From: Phascolomyces articulosus
Taxonomy: Eukaryota > Mucoromycota > Mucoromycetes > Mucorales > Lichtheimiaceae
Length of the DNA stretch: 64,000 nt
NCBI GenBank assembly: GCA_025677815.1
Contig: JAIXMP010000009.1
Coordinates: 1,054,001-1,118,000, forward strand
Direction of reading: 5' to 3'
In this document: piece by piece, positions 1 to 12,273 of the stretch
Position numbering within the stretch: the stretch's first letter is position 1
Layout: every line of letters begins with the position of its first letter
Position numbers and translations under genes: made by a program
Notes under the pieces: generated by a model
Databases searched by the model: none
What the model saw: only the letters and a program-made list of their open reading frames with translations
What the model was told of the DNA's origin: nothing

Positions 1-2496
1 TTTTTCTCTATAAAATACATAAAAATAATGCAACATTATAATTTATATTGGACATTAAAATAAAATGATTCTTGAATTGATAAGGCAGATAAGAATTAAC
101 TTTTGATAAGAAAAACTGAAATCAACTTTGTATATGGTAATAAATACATTTGTTATTATTATTTTAATGAGGAATAAACCAATACAAAGGTGTTTAAATA
201 CTTATTATACCGAGTAAATACGTGTAAAGATTTAATACGACTGTTAAATGCATTTTACAGTGGAGTAAACCGTTTGAACGCATTTAAAGGCTGTGTGATG
301 AATTTAGATGCATTTAAATGTCAGGCTCACATTGAAATTGCATTGAAATTTTGGGGTTCACATTTAAATGGATTTAGCGGCATTTAAAAAATTTTATTCT
401 TTGAAGTTCATATTCTTGCAAAAGCAGGTTTGGGACGTTCATTTTATTCCATTCATGGCGTGTTACATTATCCTAAATAACTCCAGTACAACAAATTTAG
501 AAAGATCTCAATAAAAGCATTTTCGACACATGCTTTGGGAATGTCTTGAATCATTCCAGTCATCGCATCGTTTTTACTCATAAGATGCCTTTTTATAATA
601 TTGATGGTGCACCACAGGGAGTTCCATTGCCGCCTAGTAAACTTGTACCAAATGTTACAAGCATAGGTTAAATGAAGACCGTCATACATAGTAAGATGAT
701 GTAAGATAGTGATTATCACTTCGGTTGGAAAGATAGTTGTTATTGTTGTCTATCGGTTTTAAAAGTTGAGTATGTTTTTTCTAACAGGCTACGTCCAGGA
801 TGTGATATTGCTACTGCATAAATACCTCGTATCGATGCTTTGATGGACTGTAACTTCAGCATAATACGCGTCAGGGCATGTATTATGGTCCATTGGATTA
901 GCTTATCGGATATCATTGGGTGCATGTCTAAAGTTAGCTTGTTTATTATAGGCAGCGGCGCGATGGAGTAATGCTATAGAAAGATTGGATTGTAGGCCAT
1001 CAATAAATTGATCGAAATCGGCATTCGCTTACGAGTCTTTTCCTAATTCAAAGTCGTACGCTATTGTTGAAAGATCGAGTCGTGTTTCTGTGCAGATGGA
1101 ATAGGCGTCGTGTAGTATGGACGTGAAAGATGATTCATTTTGGATCATCTTGAGAATAATGGGAAATCAATACAATGATAAAAAACAAAAATGTTGTTGT
1201 TGTGCATCAGCACAAGAGGAGTGAAATAATACTACTTTTTGTGCTCAAAAAAGCCTTCCGTTTTAAGGCAGTTGTTGAGCGACATACAGAAGTCAACTAT
1301 GGATGTCGAATGAATTATTTATGTCCAAAACATATGCCTAGTCGTATAGAACACTGAATGAATTCTATGCTAAATTATCCAATGAGACCTTCCTTTCCCA
1401 ACAAGAATGATTAGCTACAATGATAAAGAACCATACGGAAAAAATCAACAAATAAAAACATTGTATAATATACGTTCATACCAAATAAGATCCACATAAT
1501 TTACGTATAAAGGAGGCACTCATCTAATTATGTCATTCCTAGGTTTCACTTTCGCCAATGTGTTTTCAAATAAGCAAATAGCCTTGTTCAGCTTATTTTT
1601 TTGTGTCACTCGTGGCAATTGAGTGAGTGTGTTTGTGTGTGTCAGATGATGATTTATATATATCTTATCATAGTTTTTTTCTAGCTGTATTATAATCTAC
1701 TAGTCATTTCAGGTACAATAACTCGGTTTTTATAAAATGATGAGGAAATATAATAATATACTTGTAGTAAAGCATCATATAATAAATGGAATATGCATTG
1801 TAAATCATGCATCTTATTAATTATAGTATAATAAATGATGGCACCTAATAAAGATATCCCATGAGATAGAGAAAAAAAAAGAAATCGTACTTTGTTATAG
1901 TTATTGATAATAATATCTAATAAAAGAATGATGACCCCATAAAAAGAAGCTTATGTTTGGTTGATTTGCATAACAAGCATTCAAGAAAAAGAGAGATAAG
2001 GAAAAAGCACACAGACATAGTATAAACCACAAAAAGTACACCTTCTTTGAGATCAGCCGACCTTAAACAGTCCGTCTCGTCATATTTTTTTAGTGTAATC
2101 GGTCCCATGCACACCTTGTTCATAAGGTTCCTGAATAAAATGATGATATACCACACGCTCTCGTCGTTGTTGTTGTCGTATTCTTCGTTATTATATATGC
2201 GCAGTTAGTTCTTCCCCCTTTTCCTTTCTTTATATATATATATATATATATATACTATTTCTTTCCTTCTTTCTTTTTTATACATATTATTATTATTATT
2301 ATTTATTATATATACAAACCTCTATTTTTACTCTTCTCACTCATTTATAAAGTATATATATATATATATATATATACCGTGATCTTGTCTATTCCATTCT
2401 AAATAATAAAAAAAACACATACACAGCGAGAGAGAGTCAACCCCATTGTGTCATTGCAATAGAGCCAACCGACTAACAACAATATATAACTGTATA
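1..2496. other. gene-poor AT-rich region upstream of ATG13
   Basis: No supported gene. It holds a decayed 30-base minisatellite (180-388) and two AT dinucleotide tracts (about 2231-2254 and 2353-2376). On the minus strand at 468-925 there are two short open stretches that do not join in one frame; they might be remains of an old element but match no family I recognise. The last 300 bases, with pyrimidine- and TA-rich tracts, are the likely ATG13 promoter and leader. Confidence 0.6.
180..388. repeat. degenerate 30-base tandem repeat, about seven units
   Basis: A core resembling GCATTTAAA recurs exactly every 30 bases: positions 251, 281, 311, 341 and 371 start CATTT-like units, and weaker units sit at 191 and 221. 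The units have diverged by point changes but keep register, so this is an old minisatellite. One frame stays open through it and reads a decapeptide repeat with a recurring Leu-Asn-Ala-Phe core, but it has no ATG start and I do not call it a gene. Confidence 0.7.
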
Positions 2497-5400
2497 ATGC
2501 TTCATTCTCATTCACCATCCCCTTCACGATTTCCATTTAATAACCATTCCAACGATTCCAAAACAGAAAGTATTATCAAGGTACAAAGAAGAAGAAGAAG
2601 AAAAAAGGCACACCTTATTTGCTTTGCTTTGTCACACTTTAGATAAAAAGGCCAATTAGAAGCGCTTTCAATGATATAACAATCAACAACTAATTCAGCA
2701 ATAAATCATAATAAATATAGAATTTTTATATCAAAACCGCACAGACCGTTATACAGTCGCGCCAACAATCACCCCAAAAAAATGATTCAACGATAGATCA
2801 AGATGATGGGAAAAGACGTATCAATCGATGGGTAAACCGAGCTTCTTTTTATTTTTTTTAAATCGATTTTCTTTCATAACTAACAAATTGATTTTTTCAA
2901 ATCCGACGCATAAAATCACCCATTATTATACACAACAAATAGTTTAACATGAACACTCGAGAATATCCAGACTCCTTACGGTCAGAGCTAAAATATTGGA
3001 TTACTAGAGCATTCGTCTCTCCTATTACACAACCGCCACCCTTGATCATTGAAATTTATTTGGATATAACAAACATTCCTGCTGGAAAAGAACTAGCATT
3101 AAAACATGGTTGGAAATTGATTGATATTAATCTTGGTGCTTCTTCTAACAAAAAAAAGAATCGTATTTTATTGGAAAATTGGATATTATCTTTAAAGTAA
3201 GTTATATTAATATAAAATACTATATATTTTATAATATCTGTTTTCTTATCAATGTGTCTTTTGTTTTTGTTGGGGGATTTACTTTATAGCCACCCACTTC
3301 CCACGCAGCCTCTCGACCTTGGTAATGTATACAAAAGATCCATCCTCTTTTTTAGGACTTTGTACGCCTTTACTCGATTATTACCTTCCTATCAAACTTA
3401 TCAACATATCATGTTGAACAACAATAACAATACAACGACGACAACTGCTGCGGCATCAACAATCGCGGCAGATGATCAATCATGTCTTAGTATTGGATAC
3501 AGATTCACATCTTCATTGAATAATTCAAAAGACGATGAAATTGGTTTAGGTAATTTTTTTTTCAATTGGATGATGATAAGAAAACTGAGTAATATTATTT
3601 TCTGTATATTGTTATAGATGAAGGACCAGATGCCAATACAATTACAAGAAACCTTGATAGTATAGTCACACCGTTAGGGTAGGTTTTCTCTCTCTCCCTC
3701 TCTCTGTCTGTCTGCTGCGACTGAATATATGAAAAAAATGACACATTATGAATCATGTTCGCAGCATGTTTAAAATAATAAAATTATTATTACAGTATTT
3801 TAGGGCTTCAAGTCCAATACCGCGCCAATTGTGATTTTATTATCCATGACCCTCTCGCCATGAACATCGATCCACCCTTATCCACACCAGCAACAACGAC
3901 AACCGATGCCAGTGCCCAATTAATGGATTTAGATCAATATTATTTTACACCTACTATTGCAAAATACAATCCCACCAATGATTCAACGGACGAAGAAGAC
4001 GAGAAGGAAGAACATGGTTTTAAAACAATTACCAAAGCATCCATTCTTAAACAAAAAGCAACCATGACGGATTGGCCTCCAATACCACGAAAATCAGAAT
4101 CAGCTCGTGTAACAACAGCCACCACTTCCTCGGCATCACCATTTCATCAACGACAAGAATATAATCGGCGTCGACCTTCTTCTTCATCCGCCTATCGACG
4201 GAATATGAACAATAATACCAACACGATTACATCGGTACGACCTGCTAATTTATCACTACGACCGTTATCCATGAATGATGGAGATACATTGTTTATTAAA
4301 TCCTCATCCACAGCTGAACCTCCGCCTCCTCCACCTGCGCCGCCATTATCCCCTTCTTCTTCTTCGCGATTACATGTATCACCCTTCAAATCACCAACAC
4401 TTTCTTCATCATCACAACATTCATCTACTTTTTGTACGTGATCCCATCCAATGGGAAGATACAATAGAATTGTGAGGAATAATAGATAGATTAACTTTTT
4501 ATTCCAATGGTATTATATCCAATTTTGTTTTATAGCTTTACGATCATTAAGAGGAGTCGATGATGAGAAAAATAGTATCAAATCCAATATCACAAGACGA
4601 TTTTCGTCCAGTTTTGATTACAGGCATACCGAACGATATTATCATAGTGCACCTTCTGGAGGAGGAGCAGAACATAGTAACGAGATGCAAGAAGGTTCTT
4701 CTACTACTACAACATCCAAAACAAGAAGTCGAAGATCCTTTTCTGTTGCAAGAAAACCCGCTTCGTCAATTGTTTCTTCTGTCGATCAGGTATCTAATAA
4801 TATACAGATATAGAAAACATATGACGCACCTTTCTATTACTATATATATCAGCCTTGTTAATTCTAATTTTAAAATGGATGGATGGTTAGGATGATGAAT
4901 TGGAAGAATTTGTTCGGTCACTGAATTTACGACAAACACCGGAATTTCAAAGTCGACTATTAAGTGAAGACATGAGTGAAAGTAACATGCATTATATGGA
5001 TGGTCCTTCGCGTGATGTGTCTGCTTCTTATTATCGATCCAAGGTAAATACATCCATATAAATAGACAGATAATTGCAACATGGAATGACCTGGAAGGTT
5101 TTTTTTTTTCATGCTAAAGTTGATTATTTTATTTTTCGAGAGTAGAAAGCGTTGGCTCATTTCCAAAATTTACGTGGTATGCATGATTCATTATCTCAAT
5201 CATTAATTTCAAGTACCATCTTATCTCCACCATTGGAAGAACAAGTAACAGCAGATACAAACAAAGATCAACCCCCTTCCTCACCACGGGTGACAACGAG
5301 CGGTGGAGATTTTGGTATGAATAGTAATAGTAGTTTATTATCCTCTTCCTTATCCCGAGGTTCTCCATTAAGTCGGCTTTATCAACCTCGTGCACCTTCC

Positions 5401-5961
5401 CCACTCCATACAGAACCACCCGTATCTCCCACCACAGGTACCACACCTGTACGAATTCCTTCCAACCCAACCAGTCCACGACGTTTACATCATCATGAAA
5501 GTGATACTTTGATTGCAAGAACAAGAACAAGAACAACGACATCAGATGATCATCGACATAGTAACTCATCTTCTTTGAATGAATATGCAAAAGATCCTTA
5601 TCCACCTTTTATGCAAACATCTTTTCAACAACAACAAAGTAGTAGTGGGAATAACAGTAGTCCTCACCATCATCATGAACCCTCTCCATCACCTACAATT
5701 CGAACATTCCATTCAAATGAACAACCACAACAGCGAAATACGTTGCTAAAGTATAATGAAATACGTCGAAACACTCGTCTGTCCATCAATACAGAATCCA
5801 CCAGTAGTAGCAGTGGGAATACAGGACTGGATAATGATGACATGGAGGGGGATGAAGAACCGGTATCCCCCATAGTACACGATGAAGATGATGATTCTTT
5901 GGTGTTTAAAATGAGTGAACTTGGTTTAAATGAACATAAGCAATTACCACATCAACACTAA
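2497..5961 (+). CDS. ATG13: autophagy-related protein 13 (Atg13)
   Basis: Regulatory subunit of the Atg1 kinase complex that starts autophagosome formation. Nine exons: 2497-2580, 2721-2831, 2943-3196, 3290-3549, 3618-3678, 3796-4433, 4536-4789, 4891-5043, 5146-5961, giving 876 residues. The N-terminal HORMA domain (about residues 20-240) is recognisable: the IIKNFYIKTAQTVIQSR segment spans the exon 1/2 join, followed by INRWFN, PPPLIIEIYLD, a VYKRSILFFRTLY helix with TRLLPSYQ, and LGLQVQYRANCDFII. The remainder is Ser/Thr/Pro-rich and disordered, as in the family, where it carries Atg1/Atg17-binding and phosphorylation sites; RRFSSSFDYR and the C-terminal LVFKMSEL block look like conserved short motifs. 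The start was chosen because exon 1 supplies the missing beginning of the HORMA helix in frame. The donor of intron 1 (GTACAA) is weak. Confidence 0.93.
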
Positions 5962-6200
5962 ATGAAATATGTATATGGCAAAAGGGATCTTATTTTTATT
6001 TATTTTTTGCCTCATTGATACACAGCTCACTCCAGAGAAATACCCACCTTTTGATCCACCATCCCATGTTCCAAATCTCACTTTTTTTTGATAACAAAGT
6101 AATATATTTATAATGTTGTTGGACTGTACAAATTGAAAACAAATCTCTCTTTTTTTTTTTTTTTTGGTTTGGTGATTATACGTTGTATATAAAGAATAAT

Positions 6201-8957
6201 CTATTGAACTCTTCTTCTTGCTAGAGCACGCTGTCTAATTTCTTCTATTTCAGCCGCCCTTCGTTTCTTTTGGTGAACCTGTTCCACCTCTTGTTTCTTT
6301 TCGTCTTGATAAATTTTCTCCCGTTCCGCCTCTTGAGCATCATGATCCATTTCCAAAACATTAGGTGCATCTTCTCCATTCAGGCGCGTATTAGGTAATT
6401 TCCGTATCCGATCCCTTCCTTCACCAGATTTGATCCAATCCCAAACTATCTTACTGACACCTTTCATAACAGCCTTGTTAGTATACGTGACATGCATATA
6501 CATAACCCAATCAAGTTCAGAATATCGTATTCGGTTTCGATCCAACATGTCTGAAAATGAACACAAAGGATGAAGATGGAGGGCGACCAAAGAAGACGAA
6601 GGAGACCCCATAAAATCATTGACTTCGGCCGTCATACCTTCTGTCAAATGTTGATCTGGGGAATAATGAGAAAATACGGCACGATTAGCACCTTTGTTGG
6701 CAATATTGGTGAAATAACCGGATAAAAAGGATTTCAAAATAGGTACAGGATCCACTTGACGTCCATGTTCATCATTTCCTATCCTCCCATTCTTCTTTTT
6801 TTTCTTCTTCTCGTCGGGTGTCCATCGAGGCGCTCGTTTGATCGGTAATCGTATTTTATCCATGACATCCACTAATTGTCGTCTTACACTCACAGCCGAT
6901 TCCAACACTTTGTGATTGATCCAATTCTCTTTACACCACGAACGGCTTTTATCATGACGTTTCCATTCATACCATACATTGAGATAGGTCATATGATCAC
7001 CTGCATGATGAGCGAAACGTAATTTACATTCTTCTGCTTCCATTACTGCTTGTTGTCCACCACGACTGCGTGCTGAAGGGGCTCGAAACAGATCATTCTC
7101 GCCTGCGAGAATGCTTGCCATCGTCAAGACTTCGTGACTACATCCATATTCTTCGGCTGAACTCACCAAGACACGAGCTAACGAAGGGGATAATGGAAAA
7201 TGACTCATTTTGTGACCCAAAGCAGTGAGTTTCCCGACGTCATCGATGGCGCCCAAAAGATACAGTTGTTTCAAAGCATTTCTGACAAGTTTTTCATCGG
7301 GTGGATCAATGAATTCGAAATTCACCACATCGACAATGTTCATTTTTTTCAAGGCGAGGACGGTGCCAAGTAAACTGCTGCGCTGGATTTCTGGGACTGT
7401 GTCGGGTAACATGTGGTCGAAACTGTCTTGTGTATAAAGTCGATAGGCTTTGCCTGGAGCAGTTCTACGATCATTTTGCCCAAAACGTTATATTCAGTTT
7501 GAAATTTTAAATAGGAATAATTGTATTTTTACCTGCCAGCACGTCCTGCACGCTGTATTGCGGCTGCTTGACTAATTTCTGTGACTAAAAGAGCATCCAT
7601 TCCTGTATTGGCATCATATGTTTTCTCTTTCACAAATCCTGAATCAATCACATATCGAATTCCTGGAATCGTCACTGAAGTCTAACGAGAGAAAAACCGA
7701 TCCATACGCTTTAATAGAGAATGAAATGATTTGCATCACCTTTTTATATACCCACCCTCCTCTATTATCCAAATCTCTTACCTGAGCAACATTCGTTGCA
7801 AACACCACTTTTCGCACCCCCTCTTTCGGTTGTTCAAACACTGCCTTTTGATCATACGTCTCCAAACTAGCATACAACGGATACACTGAGGTCTCCTTGA
7901 CACTTTGATCAAAACACCTTGTACTTTCCGTTTTCACCCGTTCTTGAAAAGCACGACATGCTCGTTCAATATCGTTCTGACCTGTCAAAAACACCAACAC
8001 ATCCCCTGCAGATTCCTCCGTATGTACATGCCAAGCAGCGTCCACTGCATGATCTACTACATTGGATTTCAACGACGCTAACCTCTGCGCATCCTTGTAT
8101 TCTACAATATCCACGGGAAATGTCCGTCCTGGGATTTCAAAAATAGGACACCCATCAAAAAAATCAGAAAACTTTTCGACATCCAATGTTGCTGACATGA
8201 TGAGAATTTTGAGATCGGGACGTAATCGTTGTGTTTTTTTTAATAATCCAAATAAAACGTCGGTTTCCAATGTGCGTTCGTGGGCTTCGTCAATAACCAC
8301 CACAGAGTATTGACTCAAGTGTGGATCTTGAGTGGCTTCCCGCAAGAGAACACCATCGGTCATGTATTTGAGTTGAGTGTCGGGACTGGTGATGTCGTCG
8401 AAACGAATCGTGTAGCCGACGGTGGAACCGAGGCGGACACCTTGTTCTTCACTCACGCGTTTGGCCACTAGGGTAGCAATGGATGAGTATATTAGAATCT
8501 GCTTTGGTAAAAAAAAGGTGATTGATGGAAATTATGTTACCTGTAATAGCAGCAATGCGCCTAGAAGAAAAAAATAAGTTCTTTTTAGTTGAAAAAGAAT
8601 GACAAATCTTCTCACACCCCTTATTTTTTTTTTTTTTTACAAAACGATCGGTTGATCGATCTTATGAAATAAAAGTTACCTTGGTTGCGTCACGCCAATC
8701 TTTTTCAATTCAGGCAATCCTTCTAAAATATATTGAGGGATTTGGGTTGTTTTACCAGAACCTATATACCGATTGATGCGTTAGATCTACTTTGACCATT
8801 GTATCTATAATAAAAAAACAGATTCGTCATCTTTTATACCTGTTTCACCAATCACAACTAACACATTATATTCTCGAATAGCATCAATCAATTCATTTTT
8901 ATATTCAAAGGTGGGTAAGCTTTCTCTTTGGTCAATGATCTTTTGACTGATACCCAT
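6201..8957 (-). CDS. DEAH-box ATP-dependent RNA helicase, DHX40-like
   Basis: Superfamily 2 RNA helicase of the DEAH/RHA group. Six exons, transcribed from 8957 to 6201: 8957-8840, 8761-8680, 8560-8541, 8467-7782, 7681-7533, 7464-6201, giving 772 residues. Visible motifs are Walker A GETGSGKT (37-44), GVTQPRRIAAI (about 62-72), DEAH (133-136), SAT (about 165-167), FLTGQNDIE, and QRAGRAGR (about 345-352). These are followed by winged-helix, ratchet and OB-fold regions ([32 protein letters not shown]). The very short N-terminus and overall length resemble DHX40 more than the long spliceosomal Prp2/16/22 helicases, but a Prp22/DHX8-type paralogue is not excluded. The C-terminus is a basic and acidic coiled coil. 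Exon 3 is a 20-base microexon that completes the TQPRR motif; without it the motif and frame are lost. Confidence 0.88.
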
Positions 8958-9065
8958 TTTTTTTTTTTTTTAGATTAGAGAAAGTGAAAAAAGAGAGGCA
9001 GTAGATATGATTACTTTTTTAATAATGTTTATTTATCTCAGATTTTCTAAATAATGCAAAATGGG

Positions 9066-11332
9066 TTAATATTTTGATCTGGTAACAAAACATAATCGAT
9101 GTCGTGGTGGAGCTGCAATAGCACCAATCCCTCCTTTAAAATAAATATCAAGATCGATTGGTTTATTGTTGGATGGTGGTGGTATAATGGTGCATTGACT
9201 AAATATTCGTACAAGGACATTGAATAACTGGATCTCGGCCTGATGATTAGAAAAAGTGAGTTAGTTTTTACTAACAAACAATCGATACAGTAGCAGTAAA
9301 AAGGTTATTACTACTTACTAGTGCAATACCCGGACATACTCGTCTATATATATATATATATATATAGACAAGAGTGAGCTTTCTCTGATACATGTGTGAA
9401 TATAAATTTTGTATATTTTTATTACCTTCCCCATCCAAAATTGAAATGATCCCGTTCACCCAATTTCTTTGTTGCAAGTACAGACATAGGTTCTAACTTT
9501 TCCATAAATCGTTCGGGCTTAAAAAGATGCGGTTCGGGATATGTTTCTGGATTGGAATGAATAGCGATCATATTCGCTACGACTGTGGTTCCTTTAGGTA
9601 TAATGTTACCACGCCATTCAACTATATCGTGTGAATACAATAAAAAGAAGATGCCGTTTATGTTAGTATTTTCTAAATTTGTTAGTGGTAACTCCCAATA
9701 AGTGTATGATGATTACCATCTTGTTCTACGAGATGAGGGGCACCACATGGTGTAGTAGGTCGATAACGAAGGCATTCTTTTTGCACAGCAATAAGATAAG
9801 GCACTTGATCACGTTCAGAAAATACTGGCAATCGATCATTTTTAGCTTTGAAAACATCTAATTCTTGTTGAATTTTTTCTTGTATTTCTGGCATAGTACA
9901 AAGAATAAGAAACATCCATCCTAATGTCACTTTGACTGTATCTGATCCAGCAATGACCATGTCGTCTATTGTATATCATCATATGTAAGAGAGTTAGCAG
10001 CCTTCAACAATTATTATTATGGTGAATATGATAAGAGACAAAAAATTCAATTCGGCTACTTACTGAGCGTAGCAATCACATAATCTGGTTCCAACTTTTC
10101 ACGTTTCATCAATACTTTAGCCAAACTTTCCTTTTCATCCATTAGCGCCTCTTGAATCAACTGCATATAAAATGGATTCCGTTGATGGATTAATAGATCA
10201 GCAAACGCTTGTTCTGTCCCCGTCCATTGGTTCCAATCTGATAAAATCGGGATAAAAGCACCCATATGGTATTTGATAATATCGGAATGGGTAATACAAC
10301 TGTGTAAGAGATCCATTAATTTTGTAAACAATGGATCATGGATGGACGTGGTGCGTTTATTGAAACATGTCAATAGGATGAAATTAACGGAGGAACGGGA
10401 AAGATGATCGGTGGGATCAATACCCTGGTCGTCATTGTTCATTAATATATCGAGAAGTTCGTCGGCTTCTCGTGCTAGCAAGTCACCTAGTTCGTTTTCG
10501 AGTTTTTTGGGGCTCAAGACCAAATGTGCTATATAATAGAATACGATGGTTAATGTATTTTTTTTTCATATTTATGGTATTTGAGACTTCTATGTTTTCA
10601 TTATTTACCAGCTGCACGGGCTTGTCTCCATTTTGCGGTAGGTTGTGAAAAGACAATACCCCTTTTTTAAAAGAATATAGTTTAATCAATGACTCACGTA
10701 TTTTTTTTATCAATGGCAATCAACAATAATATGAAGAGAAATTAATATGTTATTACTTTTCTTCACAGCTATAGAATTCGGATAATAGTCGATAATACGG
10801 TTTGCCAGAGGTATGTATACGTTCTTTGTGTAATATTTCATAAGCAATGTCGGCACTACCTATCATGATCCATGGTTTCACCCCTAATCGAAGTCCAAAA
10901 ATAGGTCCTTTTTTTTATTCTAATTAGTTTTTTGGAGGTGGCAATCATCTTCTTTTTATCGAAGCTTTTTTTAATGTACTATTTTCTTTATATGTAGATA
11001 GATAGATACCCAATTGTTGATGCCAATATAAAAGCTGCTTTCTTGAATTTTTTCCTAGAGCCAATAAATGCCCTGTTCCACTAGCATGAGTAAAAAAAAA
11101 AGGACTGGGGACGATGTGGGAGGTGAATGATAATGATGTGAAACTAACCAATATAAGGTATGGCTCCTTTGGGCTCAGGTATTTTATAATAATTATCCTG
11201 TTGATTCTGCTTTTGGTGACGATTAGAAGATGGGTCGTAGTAAAAGTAGTAATAGCAAGTGATGGTAGTGATAAAGACCACAAGACTGACTCTACTCGGC
11301 ATTATTATGTTATTTTTTGTGAGATTGTTCAT
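9066..11332 (-). CDS. cytochrome P450 (nine exons, complete)
   Basis: Haem-thiolate mono-oxygenase, probably ER-anchored. Exons from 11332 downwards: 11332-11149, 11072-11010, 10907-10757, 10661-10609, 10528-10064, 9965-9717, 9621-9426, 9343-9319, 9239-9066, giving 519 residues. It has an N-terminal hydrophobic helix, then PEPKGAIPYIG, the I-helix AGSDT (about 311-315), ExxR in KECLRYRP, PERF, and the haem loop FGWGRRVCPG with Cys about 457. The eighth exon is only 25 bases and encodes the cysteine itself. The gene is a paralogue of the P450 at 40992-43496: exons 3, 4, 6, 7 and 8 have identical lengths in both (151, 53, 249, 196 and 25 bases). The substrate cannot be inferred. Its upstream neighbour is ERG5, but the sequences are not closely related. 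Confidence 0.92.
9343..9366. repeat. AT dinucleotide tract in P450 intron 7
   Basis: A TA run just upstream, in the direction of transcription, of the 25-base haem exon; it supplies the acceptor TATAG. Length changes here could affect use of that acceptor. Confidence 0.7.
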
Positions 11333-12273
11333 TTATAATGATGCATTGAATATCACACTGAAATAATAAAAAGCAAAAGAAAAAGGAGACATTATGTTAT
11401 ATTTTGTTATTATAACTCTTAAAATTGTAGTAGTTACTTGTTCATAATAATTTGAAATGCATGAAAATATTTATATAAATATGAAAGCATGTAAATGATT
11501 TGCTATTCGGAAGTCTCCTTTTCTTCTTCTTACCTCCTTCCCCCCCCCAAAAAAAATATGGATCATCCATAATTAATTATTTTAAACTTGTACATTAGAC
11601 AAATCATTCAGGTGACCCAACATATAAATATAAATATATTTATATAGATTATCATACTGACATCATTCTCTTGTATTTTTTAAGCTATATTTTTTTAAAA
11701 CAATTCATCTTGCAGATCCTCGGTCCCAGAAATAACAAACAAAAATGCAATCCTTTTAGTTCTCACCTGACCAATCTCACACAAGGACAAAATATAGATC
11801 AAATCAGATTTACAAAGAAAATATATAAAGTTATTATTAAATAGATAAGTAAAAGTTTGTTGTTTGTGTTAGATACAAGTAAAAAAAAAGTGTATTAAAA
11901 AAGTACCCTGAATAATAATTTATATAAGAAAAAAAAAGAAGAGAATTGATAAGACACACACATAAATGAGATGAGAGATTTGCGAAAAAAAAAAGGTGGG
12001 TGGGGAAGAAGAGAACAATATAGAAATTAGTGATAAAAAGAGTAATGGATAGGAAAAAGGTGTGTTATGTTATATATCAATGTGTGTGGGGGTGAGTGAT
12101 AAACAGCGTGTGAGAAAAAAATTAGAGAGAGAATACTCATATGTAGACACACATACACACATGCAGACACACACACATAAAAGTATAATAGAGTTTGATT
12201 TTTAGAAGTAAATTAGGTGTGAAGATGGGTTGTGATGGAAGTATTAATATTATTATTTTGTTGTGGATGTTGT
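11333..12273. other. intergenic region between P450 and ERG5
   Basis: No gene seen. The part nearer 11333 is the P450 promoter (minus strand). The part nearer 12273 is the ERG5 3' region, rich in A tracts and short CA/TG runs at about 12068-12180. Confidence 0.6.

Noticed and set aside
3940..4464. Minus-strand open frames inside ATG13
   Set aside because: Antisense shadows of the Ser/Pro-rich exon 6; no start context, and the plus-strand exon structure explains the sequence.
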